Positions 47,850 to 60,477 of a stretch of DNA of 64,000 nucleotides are shown in pieces. Each line of letters begins with the position of its first letter. Position 1 is the stretch's first letter. The stretch comes from Oasisia sp. SBJ-2009 (Eukaryota > Annelida > Polychaeta > Sabellida > Siboglinidae): the NCBI GenBank assembly GCA_964017155.1, contig OZ024854.1, positions 55,495,941 through 55,559,940 of the forward strand, read 5' to 3'. Position numbers and translations under genes: made by a program. The notes under the pieces were generated by a model that was not told the origin of the DNA, did no database searches, and was given only the letters and a program-made list of their open reading frames with translations.

Positions 47850-50800
47850 GTTACCTCTAGGGTGGAATCTTGCATAACACTCATTAGGGGAGTGGTCACG
47901 AAACATCATATCCATTTTATTTCTTACACCTCCATCACCCAACTAGTGATTTATCTACGGTAAATCACGTAAAAACCAAAAGAAGTAATTACTTGACATG
48001 AACTGTCGGTATAGCAAAGTAATCAAAAGTCCTCTATTTTAAAACCAACGTTTGAAATCAAACCACGCCATATGGTGCACTGTAGCTAACTAGGTTGACA
48101 AGTTCATAACCCTCTACAGGAACAATAACTGCACCACTCGTCTATGGGCGATCAAACCGTAGAAAGTCGGGTGGGCATTGTAAACTGTGAGCATTAAAAA
48201 ACCGTCATGCAACATGGATACGTCCATGATAACAGCTAACAGTACTCATATATAAAATGTAAACCATCGGTAAGAAAATACCGCAATACAACATATCATA
48301 TATAACTGCCTAAAAAGCAGTTTCACACTCAAGAAAACACAACATAATATCATACTATCTTATGCGACCACATCTGCTGTGAAGTATACAAATCACACAC
48401 TGTTCCTCTGCCTATGTCGTAGAGAAACATAGCAACATGCGTGACAAAGCATCATAGTCAGACAATGCTATTCTTTTGCAGCATTTTCTGACGTAACCAT
48501 AAGTATGTTACCTGTTCATTACAGGAAATAAAGAACCCGTCAACAATATAGCGGAAATGCTAATGACCTAAGTTACGATGTGGACCAACTACTTGTACGG
48601 GAAACGTAGTGGATTCGTACCATATCTCTTCAAATCAATCTATAAATCAACCTTATCTCTTCAAATCATCTATAAATCAACCTTATCTCTACTAATCATG
48701 ATGTGGACCATACCTCTTCAACTCAGTGTTATTGCTGCTAAACCTATTGCATAAATCAAATGAGCTCAATTTACCTTTCGCAATAAACAGTGATTTAAGA
48801 GTTTATCCGACAAAAAAATACAAAATGCCAAAATCAGGATCCTATCAAAACCTCCGCGATAAATAGTGTTGCAATCACTAATGTTTATCCGGGCAAATTT
48901 AACAAATTCATCAATTGGGGATCAACCTCCGCGATAAACAGTGCTGCGCAGCCACTTAACGTTTATCCGGGAAACCTAATTAAGCGGACTTGCTAGTCAA
49001 GTAACTACCATTCCTAAGATGGATAGCTCATATACCATAACCCGTTCCTTTTGTGGATCCCAAAGACAGCCATTATGATACACACCGCACTACTCAACGC
49101 TAGTATGGCTTAGCGGACCTTCTTACGTAAGAACCTTGTACTTAAAAAACAACGGCAATTCGAACATTAGAATGCCTACATAACCTATGGAAGACATGAA
49201 CTCCACTATGTTTCAGATTTTTTAAAAACCAGAGCTAGCTAATCATGCCGAATAAGGCAGCTTGCGCAATGGAGTACGTTAACATCTGAAACTATACAAC
49301 AAAGTCATGTCAAAAAATTAAACTATTGACCTCTTATTAACCTGAACGCCATATAACATCCATTTGCCACTGATCATAAAAAATGCCATTACACCAACAA
49401 CAAAACATCTCAAGTGTATACCTACACTGATGAATTCTTAAATCTGAACCATTGAAAATATATAGTTGAGTACTGTGGAGCTCCGGCGATATAAGAAATA
49501 TCGTACGTCCTAAGGTAAACGGTCGTGTTCAGATATATGTATATATCACGATGAATTTACCCCGCAACACAAAATACATCACCAACATATTACAATGAAG
49601 TAATGAAGAATAAAAAGTCAGGGACTGACCTAAAACACAATATGATGACTGCATCCAATGAAACATCAAACCGATAACTGCAGCGTAAACATTATTAGTA
49701 TGAAGTAGAATTAAATAACAATGCATCTTACCAAATGTTTCATGTTCCTAGAAGTCAAATAAAAGTCCCATTTATAAACATAAATGTTCGAAGTCAGTGT
49801 CACTGCTCATGAAAAACGTTGATAATGTGCAACGTGTGTGTCTTGTGAACTGGCAGGTGTCTCTATCTTTAGTTCGTATCGTCCTCCATGCAGGAAACAG
49901 GAAGATTCCATGGCTTGGCCTCAACAGGCTGACGTCATGACCAACGTACTGGTCAGTCGAAGCGGTCATTCCCCTTATGGACGCGGTAGCCTCCCGAACA
50001 TTTATTTCTGTATAGAGCGACTGCACTGGGCCGAGTCGCAGCAGAGCGAACGTTTCTTGTAGTCAGCGGTAGCATATCGTTCCGTTGTCTATTTTCATAA
50101 CTGGCTTGCGGGAGCGCTGACCTCCATCCAGTGACCAGTCCACTCGTGCCGGCCATGTTTAAAAATACTCTGCCTCTGTGCAAGCCCACCTTCGCCATGG
50201 TGAGTGCATGAGCACAGGGTAACAAGCATATAAGAATTGTCGCAATCACGCATGAACTAAGTGCACAGTTAGCGTCACTCAAATGTTTATTCAAAAGCGT
50301 TCGGTCACTACGAATTCTGTTGGCTGTCCAGCATCATGCCAACGCTTATCCGCGGTTGTAGAAGGCGGGAAGCAGGATGGTGGGTACTCACGGATACAGT
50401 CGTATGCGGCAGTGTATTTGTTGCGTGGAGCCGTCCACGCAGCCATGGCGGTTGTATATTCATCGTCGTCGTTGTCTCACCTCCCGATACGATTGTCTGC
50501 GGTCACTCTGGGCGCGTCGTTTTGCTCGCCAATCATCGATATGATAATTCATCTGCTCACCTCTGTAGTAGCTCGGGTTGTCGCTCAGTCGTTCTGCGCT
50601 GGCCGTTCGTCACTGTACTCGCCTATGTCTGTCGTAGACATAGTTTAGCCAACGTGCGTCTCCACTGTAGAAGTGTACATACCGTCTGTATTACATCAAG
50701 TTCAACTGGCTCGCGAAGCCACTGTAAGAATTGGCCGGTCTACTAATTTCCCTTCTTCGCATCTGCCTCAATCTTCTTATATATATTATAGTCGTAGACT

Positions 50801-50860
50801 CAGCGTTCTTATCTTGGGCACGTAACGCAATATTCCCCCTCCGTACTGACCCCCTAGACA
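47850..50860. other. Interior of the 4-kb insertion without recognisable genes
   Basis: 47850-49750 is AT-rich with small tandem repeats (CTCTTCAAATC near 48625-48670). 49830-50750 is more GC-rich and has open frames on both strands, including a minus frame at 50294-49953 whose start is hydrophobic (VIATILICLLPCAHA). I cannot support any as a gene. Confidence 0.4.
48770..48980 (+). repeat. Three units with CGCRATAAACAGTG and GTTTATCCG
   Basis: Near 48778, 48856 and 48931 the pattern CCTCCGCGATAAAYAGTG, a 10-20 bp gap, then GTTTATCCGGG recurs about every 76 bp. The two words are partly inverted (CGATAAA / TTTATCCG), so each unit could fold into a hairpin. Confidence 0.6.
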
Positions 50861-51411
50861 GTTAGCCATGACCTATACAGTTCAGCCATAGTGTCACTGT
50901 CTATTAGAAACCAGATACTCACGGAGAGAGACTCTTAATTACTCAATCATTCGCAGAAGACTTTTCCAAGTGTTCGTTTCAAGAACTTTAATACAGACAG
51001 CATAATACAGAAGTTAATACAATTGTCTAACTGGTCTGGCTCCGTGGGCGCCAGACGTGTAGTTACATGGTGCGTGCGTGCTCTCCTCTCTCGTCTAACT
51101 GCCTGGGTTTAAATACTCTCTGCCAAGTGGCAGTCACTAACTAGACATTCATTTCCTTATATAGTTAGGCTCTCTGGCCAACGCTGGCTAAGCTTCGGAC
51201 AACGCTCTAGTCGAGTCTCAGAGATAATAATAAGCTGGAATCTCCTATGCCTGGTCTATCCTTAGAGAACTCAGACAACTGGATATAACTGGTTTAACCA
51301 AGCTAAGCTTCTAGCTTGCCTATAGCATTAATATGACTTCATGTATAATAATTATAGTATTTCATGAAAAGTAATTACAAGGAATTTATGCAACCATAAT
51401 TCCTTACACTA

Positions 51412-53000
51412 TGTCGCCAGGGATGTTGAGTAGCTTCTGGAAGTGTTCACTCCATCTTGCCACAACTGTCACGGAAGGTCTCCATTCCATATGTTGATTT
51501 CAGTTGAACAAGTCCCTTCTTCGTGGGTCCCAACACTTCCTTCAGTCCACTGTAGAAGCTCTTCATGTCGTTTCTGTCAGCAGCTCTCTGCAGCTCCACT
51601 GCCTTCCTTTCCCACTAGTCCGACTTCAGTGCACGGGTGTGTTTTTGTAGCAGTCTGCAGGCATCTTTGTATGCTGCAGTGGTGGATCTAGTGCTCCTGG
51701 TTTGCAACACTCTTTGGTGGGCTTGGTCTCTTCTTCTCATAAGAATATGTAGCTCCTGGTCGTTGGGGTCGAACCAGTCCTGGGTTTTTTCTGTCTGGCT
51801 TGCCAAGATATGTCTTGGCTGTGTTGTACACGACGTACTGCAGAGCAGCCCATTCCTCGTCTGGTGTTGAGTTTTCCTTCTCCTCCCATGTGGCGAGAGC
51901 ACTGTCCATCTCCTGCTCAAAACTCTCCCTATGGCTGATGGTACTTAGTTTTGCAGTGTTGAGCTTTGTCGACTTATTTGTCCCTTGCCTGTTGTGCTTT
52001 TGTCGTATTATGAAAGCCACTTTTGACCTCAGCATCTGGTGATCGGTCCAGCAGTTTGCTCCACGCATAGCTCGGGTGCTGTGGATGTCCATCTTATCCC
52101 GACACCTCGTGATAATGAAGTCGATCATATGCCAGTGTTTCGAACGAGGGTGGTCTTGCGTTCATCATTCTGCTTGAACATGGTGTTCGTCACTGTCAGT
52201 TCAAACTCAGAGCACAGAGCCAGTAGAAGCTCGCCATTGGAGTTGCGTTTCCCAATCCCATGTTTGCCCACAACCAAGGACCACTTGTCATTGTCTCTTC
52301 CTATCCTCGCATTGAAGTCTCCTATCAGCAATAGCTTATCTGTACGAGGGATGCCACTGAGCACAATTGCCAGCTGGTTGTAGATAGGCTCCTTGTTTTC
52401 ATCTGGGTTTGTCATTGTCGGAGCATACACGCTGATAATTGTAGCAAAGTTGTCCTTGCTCAGAGGTAGTCTCATCGTCATGATTATGTCACTTACTGGC
52501 CGTGGCATTTCTGTCAGCTTCGTGATGATATCCTTTTTGATAGCAAAGCCCACTCCGGCCTCCCTTCTTTCTCCTTCGGGTTTGCCATTCCAAAAGAAAG
52601 AGTATTCCAAGTCGTTGAGACTACCAGACTCTGAGAACCTTGTTTCACATAGGGCGGCGATGTCGATGTTGTATTTGGCAAGTTCCATTGCTACTAGTGC
52701 TGTACGTCTTTCTGGTCGGCTAGCTCCTTCTCGGTCGAGGAGAGTCCTGACGTTCCATTGTCCAATTGTCAGTAGTTGTCTTCTTTGTCTTTTTCTTCCT
52801 AGCTGATTTTCCACTATCGACGGACGATGAGGTCGAGCAGCGCGGTCCTTGGTAACCCGGGCGACGGCCGATCCGGTATGGAGTTTCGTGCAGTTGTACA
52901 TTTCATGGAAGCTGCTTGCAAAAAGTGTTGAAGTGACGCTGGCTTTTGCAAGTTACTAGCGACACTCTCTCGGGGAACAAATAGAGGTCTCACACAGGCA
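51412..53000 (-). pseudogene. APE-type LINE, endonuclease half (other half at 45580-47425)
   Basis: 52901 down encodes RRQLLTIGQWNVRTLLDREG, ALCETRFSESGSL, REAGVGFAIKKDI, SVYAPTMTNPDENK, LLIGDFNARIGRDNDKW: the APE endonuclease motifs in order. A small break near 52125 leads to DFIITRCRDKMDIHSTRAMRGANCWTDHQM (catalytic D-H end). Another near 51890 leads to a linker with KTQDWFDPND and YKDACRLLQKHTRALKSD. After a stop at 51617-51615 it goes on to HFQKLLNIPGD at 51412. Joined to the RT half, it makes one 5'-nearly-complete LINE of about 3.4 kb. Confidence 0.85.
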
Positions 53001-54932
53001 AGAACATGTCAAGACAGGCGCAAACTATTTTTCCCTGCAGTGGCTGGTCGAGAGATGTTGGGAGTTCCATACACCAACCGCCCTTGATGCTGCCACAGTG
53101 ACATGGTTTTCTGGTTAGGGTTTGCTCCCTTAGCCTTCGGTTCTGACAAGAACCTATACCACAAGGCAGTGGTTTACAACTCTGCATGCCAGGGGCGTCA
53201 AACTCCCAGAGGTATTGCAATACCTGAGGTACTGCAATACCTGCATACCTACACTAGTCACGGTCCTCGTGTATCTAAAACTGGGTCCCGTGAGAATCAC
53301 TTGCCAAAAGCGTTTTTTTTTTTTGAATGTTATCATTAGGGTATCAGTAAAAGGAAAAAGTTTGGTGGAAATTTTACTTTTGTGTTTTAAGGTTTTGGTG
53401 AGGTCTCAAACATACCCACCCAATAGACCCATAAAATAGCCTGAAACGAAAATCCAAAACATCATACTTTTATTTAAATTATTTCAAATTAACTAGAGCA
53501 GTAAAAAATCTGAAAAATTCCAGGAATGTTTAACTACCAAAGACGCATGTCTAACATACATATTTAGGTATTATCAGTAATATTTCTCTCTTTATTGACA
53601 ATAATGTGACCTTTTTTGCAGCCGCGACTCGTCGGAAACCACGATGATAATTAGTCCTGGACCTGCCCTATAGGCCCGTAGACATTTCGTGCTTAAGAAA
53701 GTTTGACTGTTGATTTGAGTAATATATACACACGGCATTAACATTTTACTAGGTGGAAATTTCAAATACTGGGCATAACATGGCGACGGCCATTTTTCAA
53801 AATGGCTGCCAAATGTAATACCCCCTACCTTAATAAATACGGCATGCATAGCAATAATTGTGGTAGGCGAGAGTATGTTTTAGGGGACCCCGATTTCAGA
53901 TATACAATTACTTGGCTCCTCCGGCATTTATTTCCGCCATTTTTAATGATGGCGGTCGTCAATACAAATGTCCCCATGTCTCAAATACTACGTCACCTAG
54001 AGCAATTGCATTGACGTTGTTGGATAGCGTGGTGGATAGCGATATTAAATATGTTATTTGTCACCTTCAATAACATAACAATTCGCGCCATTTTTAAAGA
54101 TGGCATCTGTCAAAGCCCATTGTGTCCGTATTTAAGAAATACGGTATTTACATCCATATATCACCACATCTTAAATGCTTCGTGTCGTCGAAGGGTGTAG
54201 CTGATGTACAGTGAATACCTGTCTGATCCACTGTTGACATTAGTTATAAGTTTGAGACGAGTTCAACGCCGTATATGATATGTTCCCTATTATCGCTCGG
54301 TATACATGATATCATATGGCAAGACCATTAATCGATGTGTCATCGGTATTTAGCCAAATGCCAATATAAGTCTGAATTTCATGTATGTTTGAAAAGTGTC
54401 ATCACCAGAACACATTATAGATGGAAAGATGCATGTGAAAACGTGTTGATATGTTAAAGGCTGCGTCATTCAGGCCAGGACTACCATAGATCTATATAGA
54501 TTATCAGTTACTGAGCAGTCAAATGATGTTTTAAAACAGGTGGTAATTGCCTACGAGATATATCCCAACTGTCATGACTATCCCAAGCGAGAAGTATTAA
54601 TGAGGTGTTTGTCCCAAAGTTGTCTCATTGATTGAAGACATTTCTATGATATACCAAAACACAAGTATATTACCCTAGCTATTATTATTTCAAACTTGTT
54701 TGTTTCTTGTTTTGCCATATTTTAGATGATTGAAAATAAACATGGCCATGGACAAAAATCCATAATAACTTATGATACTTCATCTTCGGATTTTCAAGTC
54801 TCCTTAACTTGAAGTATTATTTGTATATTGGGCAAGACAGACTTTATATGTTATACTGTTGTATAACGCAGGATCATAGTTCTCTGCTAAACTGGACACG
54901 AAATTCTAAATTCCAGTAACTGTCAAGCCATA

Positions 54933-54936
54933 TATG

Positions 54937-55024
<88 letters not shown>
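54933..55024. repeat. (TA)n microsatellite
   Basis: About 45 TA units inside the inverted-repeat element. Confidence 0.95.
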
Positions 55025-55027
<3 letters not shown>

Positions 55028-55100
55028 GTCAGCAAATCCAGAAAGTTCACACCACTTTCGTGCTTACAAAGTATGAACTTATCCCTCACTCTTTTCCTTT

Positions 55101-55442
55101 TTAGCCGAACCCTATCACTCCCACGTATGGTACAATCAATGTAGTACGGATAAACATGGATTCTGGTATATAAGAGCTTGTGCTGCATGTGTGAGGATTA
55201 TGAATTGCTTCTGGTAGTTCGTTTATCTCAACAGTTACCTCGTGTTCCTCCAAAATTAATATGAGATTCTGTATATCAGTATATCGTTTATAACATGCAA
55301 ACACATTGTAATACTTGAATGAACTGTCAAGTCCGAGAATCCCTAATACTGTATTAACAATGTCATCTCTGAGCTCAGCTACGTCACTGACACGTTTCCT
55401 GCTAGTCTCCCCACCATAAAGTGGCTCGATTGTCTTGCCCAA
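55101..55442 (-). CDS. Possible small protein in the inverted-repeat element
   Basis: A 113-codon open frame without an ATG at the front (opens at TTG). The peptide is not low complexity: [46 protein letters not shown]. It has no domain I recognise. It begins within the inner inverted repeat, so it could be the remnant of a coding exon captured by, or belonging to, the element. Chance openness in AT-rich DNA is the main alternative. Confidence 0.25.
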   Translation of the reverse strand: MGKTIEPLYGGETSRKRVSDVAELRDDIVNTVLGILGLDSSFKYYNVFACYKRYTDIQNLILILEEHEVTVEINELPEAIHNPHTCSTSSYIPESMFIRTTLIVPYVGVIGFG

Positions 55443-55720
55443 TATGCAAATATTACTTTAAGTTAAGGAGAGGCAGGAGCAGACTTGAAAATCCGAAGAT
55501 GAAGACTTGACTGTTCATATGGGTCTATTGGGTGGGTATGTTTGAGACCTCACCAAAACCTTAAAACCCAAAAGTAAAATTGCCACCAAACGTTTTCCTT
55601 TTACTGATACCCTAATGATAACATTCAAACAAATAAATCGCTTTTGGCAAGTGATTCTCACGGGATGACATCAGGACCCTGACTACACTGTCTACACAGT
55701 CACACTAGGACATACGTAAA

Positions 55721-56170
55721 GGTGCGTTTACACGGCGCAACAAGTTGCGCAACTTGTTGCATGCAACTTGTTGCGCAACATTGTCTCAACAAATAGCACG
55801 TAAAAACGTTGTTGAACGCAACATGCAACAAATTAGAACGTGTTCTATTTTGTTGAGCAACTATAAAGATGTTGAGCGCAAGAACCAATGAAAACGCGTT
55901 ATCTAATCACGTTGCACGGCAACCATGGTACGTAAATTTAGGATTCTGTATTTATATGCACCAGAATAAATAAATACCCAATTTGCACATCGTCTTTTCA
56001 CCTGGATACACTAAATATTATGGCAAATTTGGATTTTATAGATTTATTTCATTCATTTTCCTGTTTATGGGAAGTCACATCAAAAGAATATCACCGTCGG
56101 GAGATACGTCAGGCAGCAATGCAGAGTATTGCCGCATCTCTGCCCCAGGAGGGGGAAGTTTCAATGACAG
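55721..56170 (+). mobile_element. PIF/Harbinger-like left end with a MADF exon
   Basis: GGTGCGTTTACACGGCGCAA at 55721 is a TIR-like start, followed by palindromic GTTGCGCAAC words (55740-55800) typical of Harbinger-type subterminal DNA. No right end was found before the LINE tail at 56621, so the element is truncated. Confidence 0.5.
56020..56170 (+). CDS. MADF (Myb/SANT-like) domain exon
   Basis: ATG at 56020 gives MANLDFIDLFHSFSCLWEVTS, then KEYHRREIRQAAMQSIAASL, matching the MADF pattern (hydrophobic helix with C-L-W, K-x-Y, then A-x-x-x-I-A). It ends at a donor ATGACAG|GTGAGC in phase 1. Harbinger elements encode a separate Myb-like DNA-binding protein, which fits the TIR-like sequence 300 bp upstream. 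No following exon was found; the element is cut off by the LINE insertion. Confidence 0.5.
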
Positions 56171-56620
56171 GTGAGCGTTTTAAAATTCGAAGTGGAGAGT
56201 GGCCGTATTTATCGCCCATGCTTCTACGTTGTTTGTATAAAGTGTGTACGGAGCTCTGTTCCGTCTGCCCACTGTCACTGTGTTTATGTGGATCTATATG
56301 AATGAAAATGGAGTTTAACATTATGTTTATTTTGACAATGCGACTCTATCTATTGTCTGTAGACTGTGGACTGTACTGTACTGTACTGTACTGTAGAGCA
56401 TAACCGTAGCCGTAGGCAACGCTAGGTCATTGATGACTGTCGATTGACAGTTGTCATGACATTGCCATTGGACAAATCGACTCCTTTTTATTCGGCCTGC
56501 CTAATCACAATAATCATAATCGTCACATCTCTATAACTATGTTCCAACGTTCGTTGCTCACAGCGCTGTACAGACTTTCACATGTTGGGTGGCTCTTTGC
56601 GTTTCAAAAGTGCGCATATA
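56171..56620. other. Remainder of the Harbinger-like region
   Basis: No exon recognised. A short (GTACT)n is at 56370-56394. Confidence 0.4.
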
Positions 56621-56641
56621 AGAACAAGAACAAGAACAAGA
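56621..56641 (-). repeat. 3' tail of the LINE, (TTCTTG)n on the minus strand
   Basis: GAACAAGAACAAGAACAAG marks the 3' end of the minus-strand LINE; short tandem tails are usual for this LINE group. Confidence 0.7.
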
Positions 56642-56968
56642 TGTTTATTTCTGACCCCAAAACAATTACATTAAATAATAGCAATAATACGCACATGAAC
56701 AAATGTCACCATAAGTAATTAAGAATACATATGAAATTGGGGTCAGTGACTCCTGCTAAGACTCAAAAGTCGCTATCACAGGAGCCACTCGGATTATTAT
56801 ACATTATTATATTTGTATTCATTCAATACGATGTTTGTCTCTATGTTATGTGTAAATCTATTTATAAGACATGTGTACAAATTGAAACAATGAAATGACA
56901 ATACTGACAAATACATAAGAACATATAACATTTGTTTGCATCTATTCATTTATATGTAAATTTGAGTT

Positions 56969-59900
56969 CTAGTGATTTTGTAGACTTATCTGACATACAT
57001 AACAATCAGATATTGTACATGCGTAGTGATATCTTTGCAAAATATATGTTTTTAAGTAATACGCAAACCCTTGTAAACTGTGGGTAATAATCTTTTCCAA
57101 AACTAATTCTGGAGTATCGTTTATAGTATGAGGCAAGTTGTGTTTAAGGGATTTTTTGGCAAATTCATGTCTTGTCATAGATGTGTGTATATTTGTTGCT
57201 TTGCGAGTATCATGACTGTGTATATTGTAATTGGGTATAATATTCCAATTTAATAAATAAACAGGCAAAATACCGTGCCTATATTTATAGAAATTTTTTA
57301 GTTCTTGCACTTTTAATAGATCATCTATTTTCAATATTTCGAGAGTTTTAAAAAGTGGTTCAGTATGTGAATTGTACCTGTTCAATGCTATTATTCGAAC
57401 TGCCTTTTGGGGATTTTCAATATTCGGCTACCTTTGTATCCCCAAACTGTAATACAATAATTAATATGTGATAGGATTAGAGAATTATATAAAAGTTTTT
57501 TAATGTCTAGTGGTAGTACATGCTTTAGTTTGTTTAAAACGCCCGTAATCCTAGAACATTTATTTGCTATTTTATTTACGTGTTTTTTCCAAGTAAGATT
57601 TGTGTCCAGAGTTAATCCTAGAAAATTAAATTCATCCACCTGTTCGATGTTTATATTATCGATTTTAAGAGTAAGAGTTTGAATCTCTTTTTTAGGTACA
57701 TGAAAAATCATATATTTAGATTTTTCTTTATTTAAGGACAATCTATTTATATTTAGCCATTCCATAACTTTACAGAGTTCGTAATTTATTAAAAATTCTA
57801 CACTTTTGTTTTGATGTGTGCTATCAATAAATTGGTTTAATGTACTAGAGAGTGTTGTATCATCTGCGTACATAACGAAGTTAAATATATTACTGACTTC
57901 TGGAAAATCATTAATATAAATAGTAAACAATAAAGGTCCTAAGATTGAACCTTGTGGAACTCCGATATTTATTGGAAGGATTTCTGATTTCATTTCATCA
58001 ATAACGACATACTGTCGTCGGTTACTTAAATAACTTTCAAACAAAAATACTGTCGAATGATCCAGGCCATAAAATCTTAATTTGTGTAATAAAATATTAT
58101 GATCAATGGTATCAAAGGCCTTTGTCAAGTCAAGAAATATGTTAATTGGTACCTCGTATTTGTCCATGTGATTTATTATTCTGTCTACTAATTCAAGCGC
58201 AGCAAACTCAGTGCTGTGTTTCGGCCTAAATCCATATTGGTTATCGAAAAATAGCTTGGCTTCATTAAAGTATGAAGACAACTGGGTAAACATTATTTTC
58301 TCTAGTACTTTTGATATTGTTGGTAGCAGGGAAATTGGTCTATACTTTTTAAATAATGTGGGATCATCCTTTTTAAATATAGGAATTACTTTGGCAATTT
58401 TGAGTTTATCTGGAAATATTCCAGTACTTAGCACTTGATTTATGACCATAGTCAAGGATCTTAAAATTACAGGTTCAATTATTTGTAACAATTTGGAGCA
58501 GATACCATCGAAACCACAACTATGTTTTGTGGGTAGATTGTGTATTATTTTCTTTACAGCTTCTTCATCAACATTTTGTATTTTAAAAGTTGAATTTATT
58601 TGTCTATTTAGATAATAGGTAAAATCTTTGGTACCTTCATACTTTATATCATTTACAATTGTCTGAGCTATATTTGTAAAATAGTTATTAAAAGCATCAG
58701 CAATGTTTTGTTTGTTTGACATTTGATAGCCATTGTCTTCAAAATAAGTTGGGAAACTGTTGTTTGTATGTTTTTTTGAGAGACATTCATTTATGGTTTT
58801 CCATGTATTTCGTATGTCATTCCTAAAAAGTAAAAACCGAGATTCAAAGTAAACTTATTTAGCCGCCCGAATGTTTTTCTTTAATATGGTGTTATAGGTT
58901 TTTAGATTAATTTTAATAGTTTCGTAATAGCCTGAGGTGGGATTTGTTAATTTTAATTGTTTGTACATTTTGTCTCGATATCTGATTGATGTTAATATAC
59001 CCTGTGTGATCCAAGCAGATTTCTTATGTTTGTATCTATTAAATTTCACTAATTTGTTTGGCATATGTTTAGTTTTAGCACGTGTAATTTCTTCATATAT
59101 TATATCATAATTATAATTTGGGTCAGCATTTGGATTTGGATTTAATTTTTCATAAATGTTACCTAATTTTATTTCATTCATGACATTTATCATTGCATTC
59201 TCATTTAATGTATTTATTTTTACATATTTTGGCGGGGACTGCAATTTTACAGTATTATGCATAATCATAAAATATGGTTGGTGATCCGAAAAGCGCTTAG
59301 TTAATATCCCTGCGGTATGTATTGATTCATGAAGTCTACAAAATAAATTATCTATCAGGGTTCCGGTTGTTCTAGTAAATCTAGTGGGTAGGGTTATTTG
59401 AGGGTAAAAACTATGTGAGATCAGCATGTCGAAAAAGCTACTAAACATTTCGTTTTCATTTAGTTTAAGTAAGTTAATATTGAAATCCCCAGCAATAACG
59501 ATATCATTATTACAGTTTTTTTCCAAACTTGATATAATCGGTGTAAATTCATCTATAAAAGCGCTTAGGTCTTCATTTCGCGTTCTCGGCGATCGATATA
59601 TATTTCCAATAGTGACAGTCTTTGATAAATTACTCTGCACCTTTACTACCAGGCCTTCCCATTGTTGGTATGTATTGAGATTACATATTACTTTTGATTT
59701 ATACTGGTCATCTATATATATTATCAACCCTCCTTTGCTGGTACATGTTTTACCTTGAGATATACAGTCATAGCCTTGTAAATGAAATGGTGATATGTCC
59801 TCACTTTCATCTATCCATGTTTCTTGAAGACCTATTACACTAAATTTAAAGTTTATCATATTAAGTTCTTCTACGAATGCCTCAAGTTCAGAAAACTTTG

Positions 59901-60114
59901 CATTTATTGACTGTATATTTGTACTTAAAATACTAAATGAATTTTTATTTTCCTTAGCTAACTTACTAAATTGATCGAGATCATGGTATGATGAGCGATG
60001 AATTAGTTGTTGTTCGTTTATGTCAGTTTCATTTTCATTGATATGTAATATATTTGTTAAGCAGTTGTTTAGCATGCCTCCTGAAAAGGAGAGGAAAGCT
60101 TCATCGGAAGTCAT
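56969..60114 (-). pseudogene. Nearly intact LINE ORF2 (EN + RT)
   Basis: One frame from 60114 encodes an APE endonuclease (FSILSTNIQSINAKF, VIGLQETWIDE, GNIYRSPR, IAGDFNINLLKLN, FSDHQPYF). It is interrupted only by TAA at 58857-58855 and continues in the same frame through NAFNNYFTN-like text, FDGICSKLL, KKYRPISLLPTISKVLEK, YGFRPKHSTEF, KAFDTIDHNIL, GVPQGSILGPLLF and the catalytic VMYADDTTL to 57391. A one-base loss near 57400 shifts into 57385-56969 (SHTEPLFKTLEILKIDDLL...YKYRHGILP). So the whole ORF2 has just one stop and one frameshift, suggesting a recent insertion. The motifs are Jockey/CR1-group; clade not fixed. GC content is very low (about 30%). Confidence 0.9.
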
Positions 60115-60477
60115 TTTCCTTGAATTGATATGATTTCATTATACTGTCATTAAAAATGCATCTATGTTTGAAGATATTTTGATAGACGTAATACATATAA
60201 TACATACAATACATATAATACATACAGTTAATTGATGTGTACACTTCGAAACACATAGCAGTTCTTAGCAAAGTATTGCTATCGACTAAAACTTGTAATT
60301 GAATAGAGACAACCATCGCATAGTTTTCAGTACAAAAACATAACAAAAAGAAAAATGAAAAGCTTATTAGGCTTGGAGTGAATGACATCATGAAATGTTC
60401 ACAGGGAGGATATAGTGAAATTAACATCTCTGTAATTGCAGTATTGATACTGCACCGTTTACACAGTTTAAGTAAAC

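Larger units (their letters stand above)
47430..51411. mobile_element. About 4-kb insertion inside a LINE, with LTR-like ends
   Basis: It separates HFQKLLNIPGDI (EN side, 51412) from VPFYVPQRITK (RT side, 47425). The right edge, on the minus strand, begins TGTAAGGAATTATGG and includes CTATATAAGG (about 51155), ATTAAAG (about 50985) and a TGGCGCC motif near 51045 that resembles a lysine-tRNA primer site. The left edge, plus strand, has CACTATAAAAGG (47559) and two AATAAAT signals (47610, 47690). Both contain an inverted CTGCC..GGCAG word, but they are not evident copies of each other, so two opposed solo LTRs or one decayed element remain possible. I find no credible gag or pol. Confidence 0.45.
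53287..55664. mobile_element. 2.4-kb element with 147-bp terminal inverted repeats
   Basis: 53287-53433 and 55664-55518 are inverted copies (CCCGTGAGAATCACTTGCCA, GGTATCAGTAAAAGGAAAA, CATACCCACCCAATAGACCC) with only scattered differences. A second inverted pair lies inside: 54780-54845 and 55512-55435, both with TTCATCTTCGGATTTTCAAG. No target duplication is evident. The interior carries a (TA)n tract and one minus-strand frame at 55101-55442. Confidence 0.7.

Noticed and set aside
49953..50294. Secreted protein with hydrophobic N-terminus
   Set aside because: No ATG in a good position, no homologous motif and lies inside the LTR-like insertion; likely chance.
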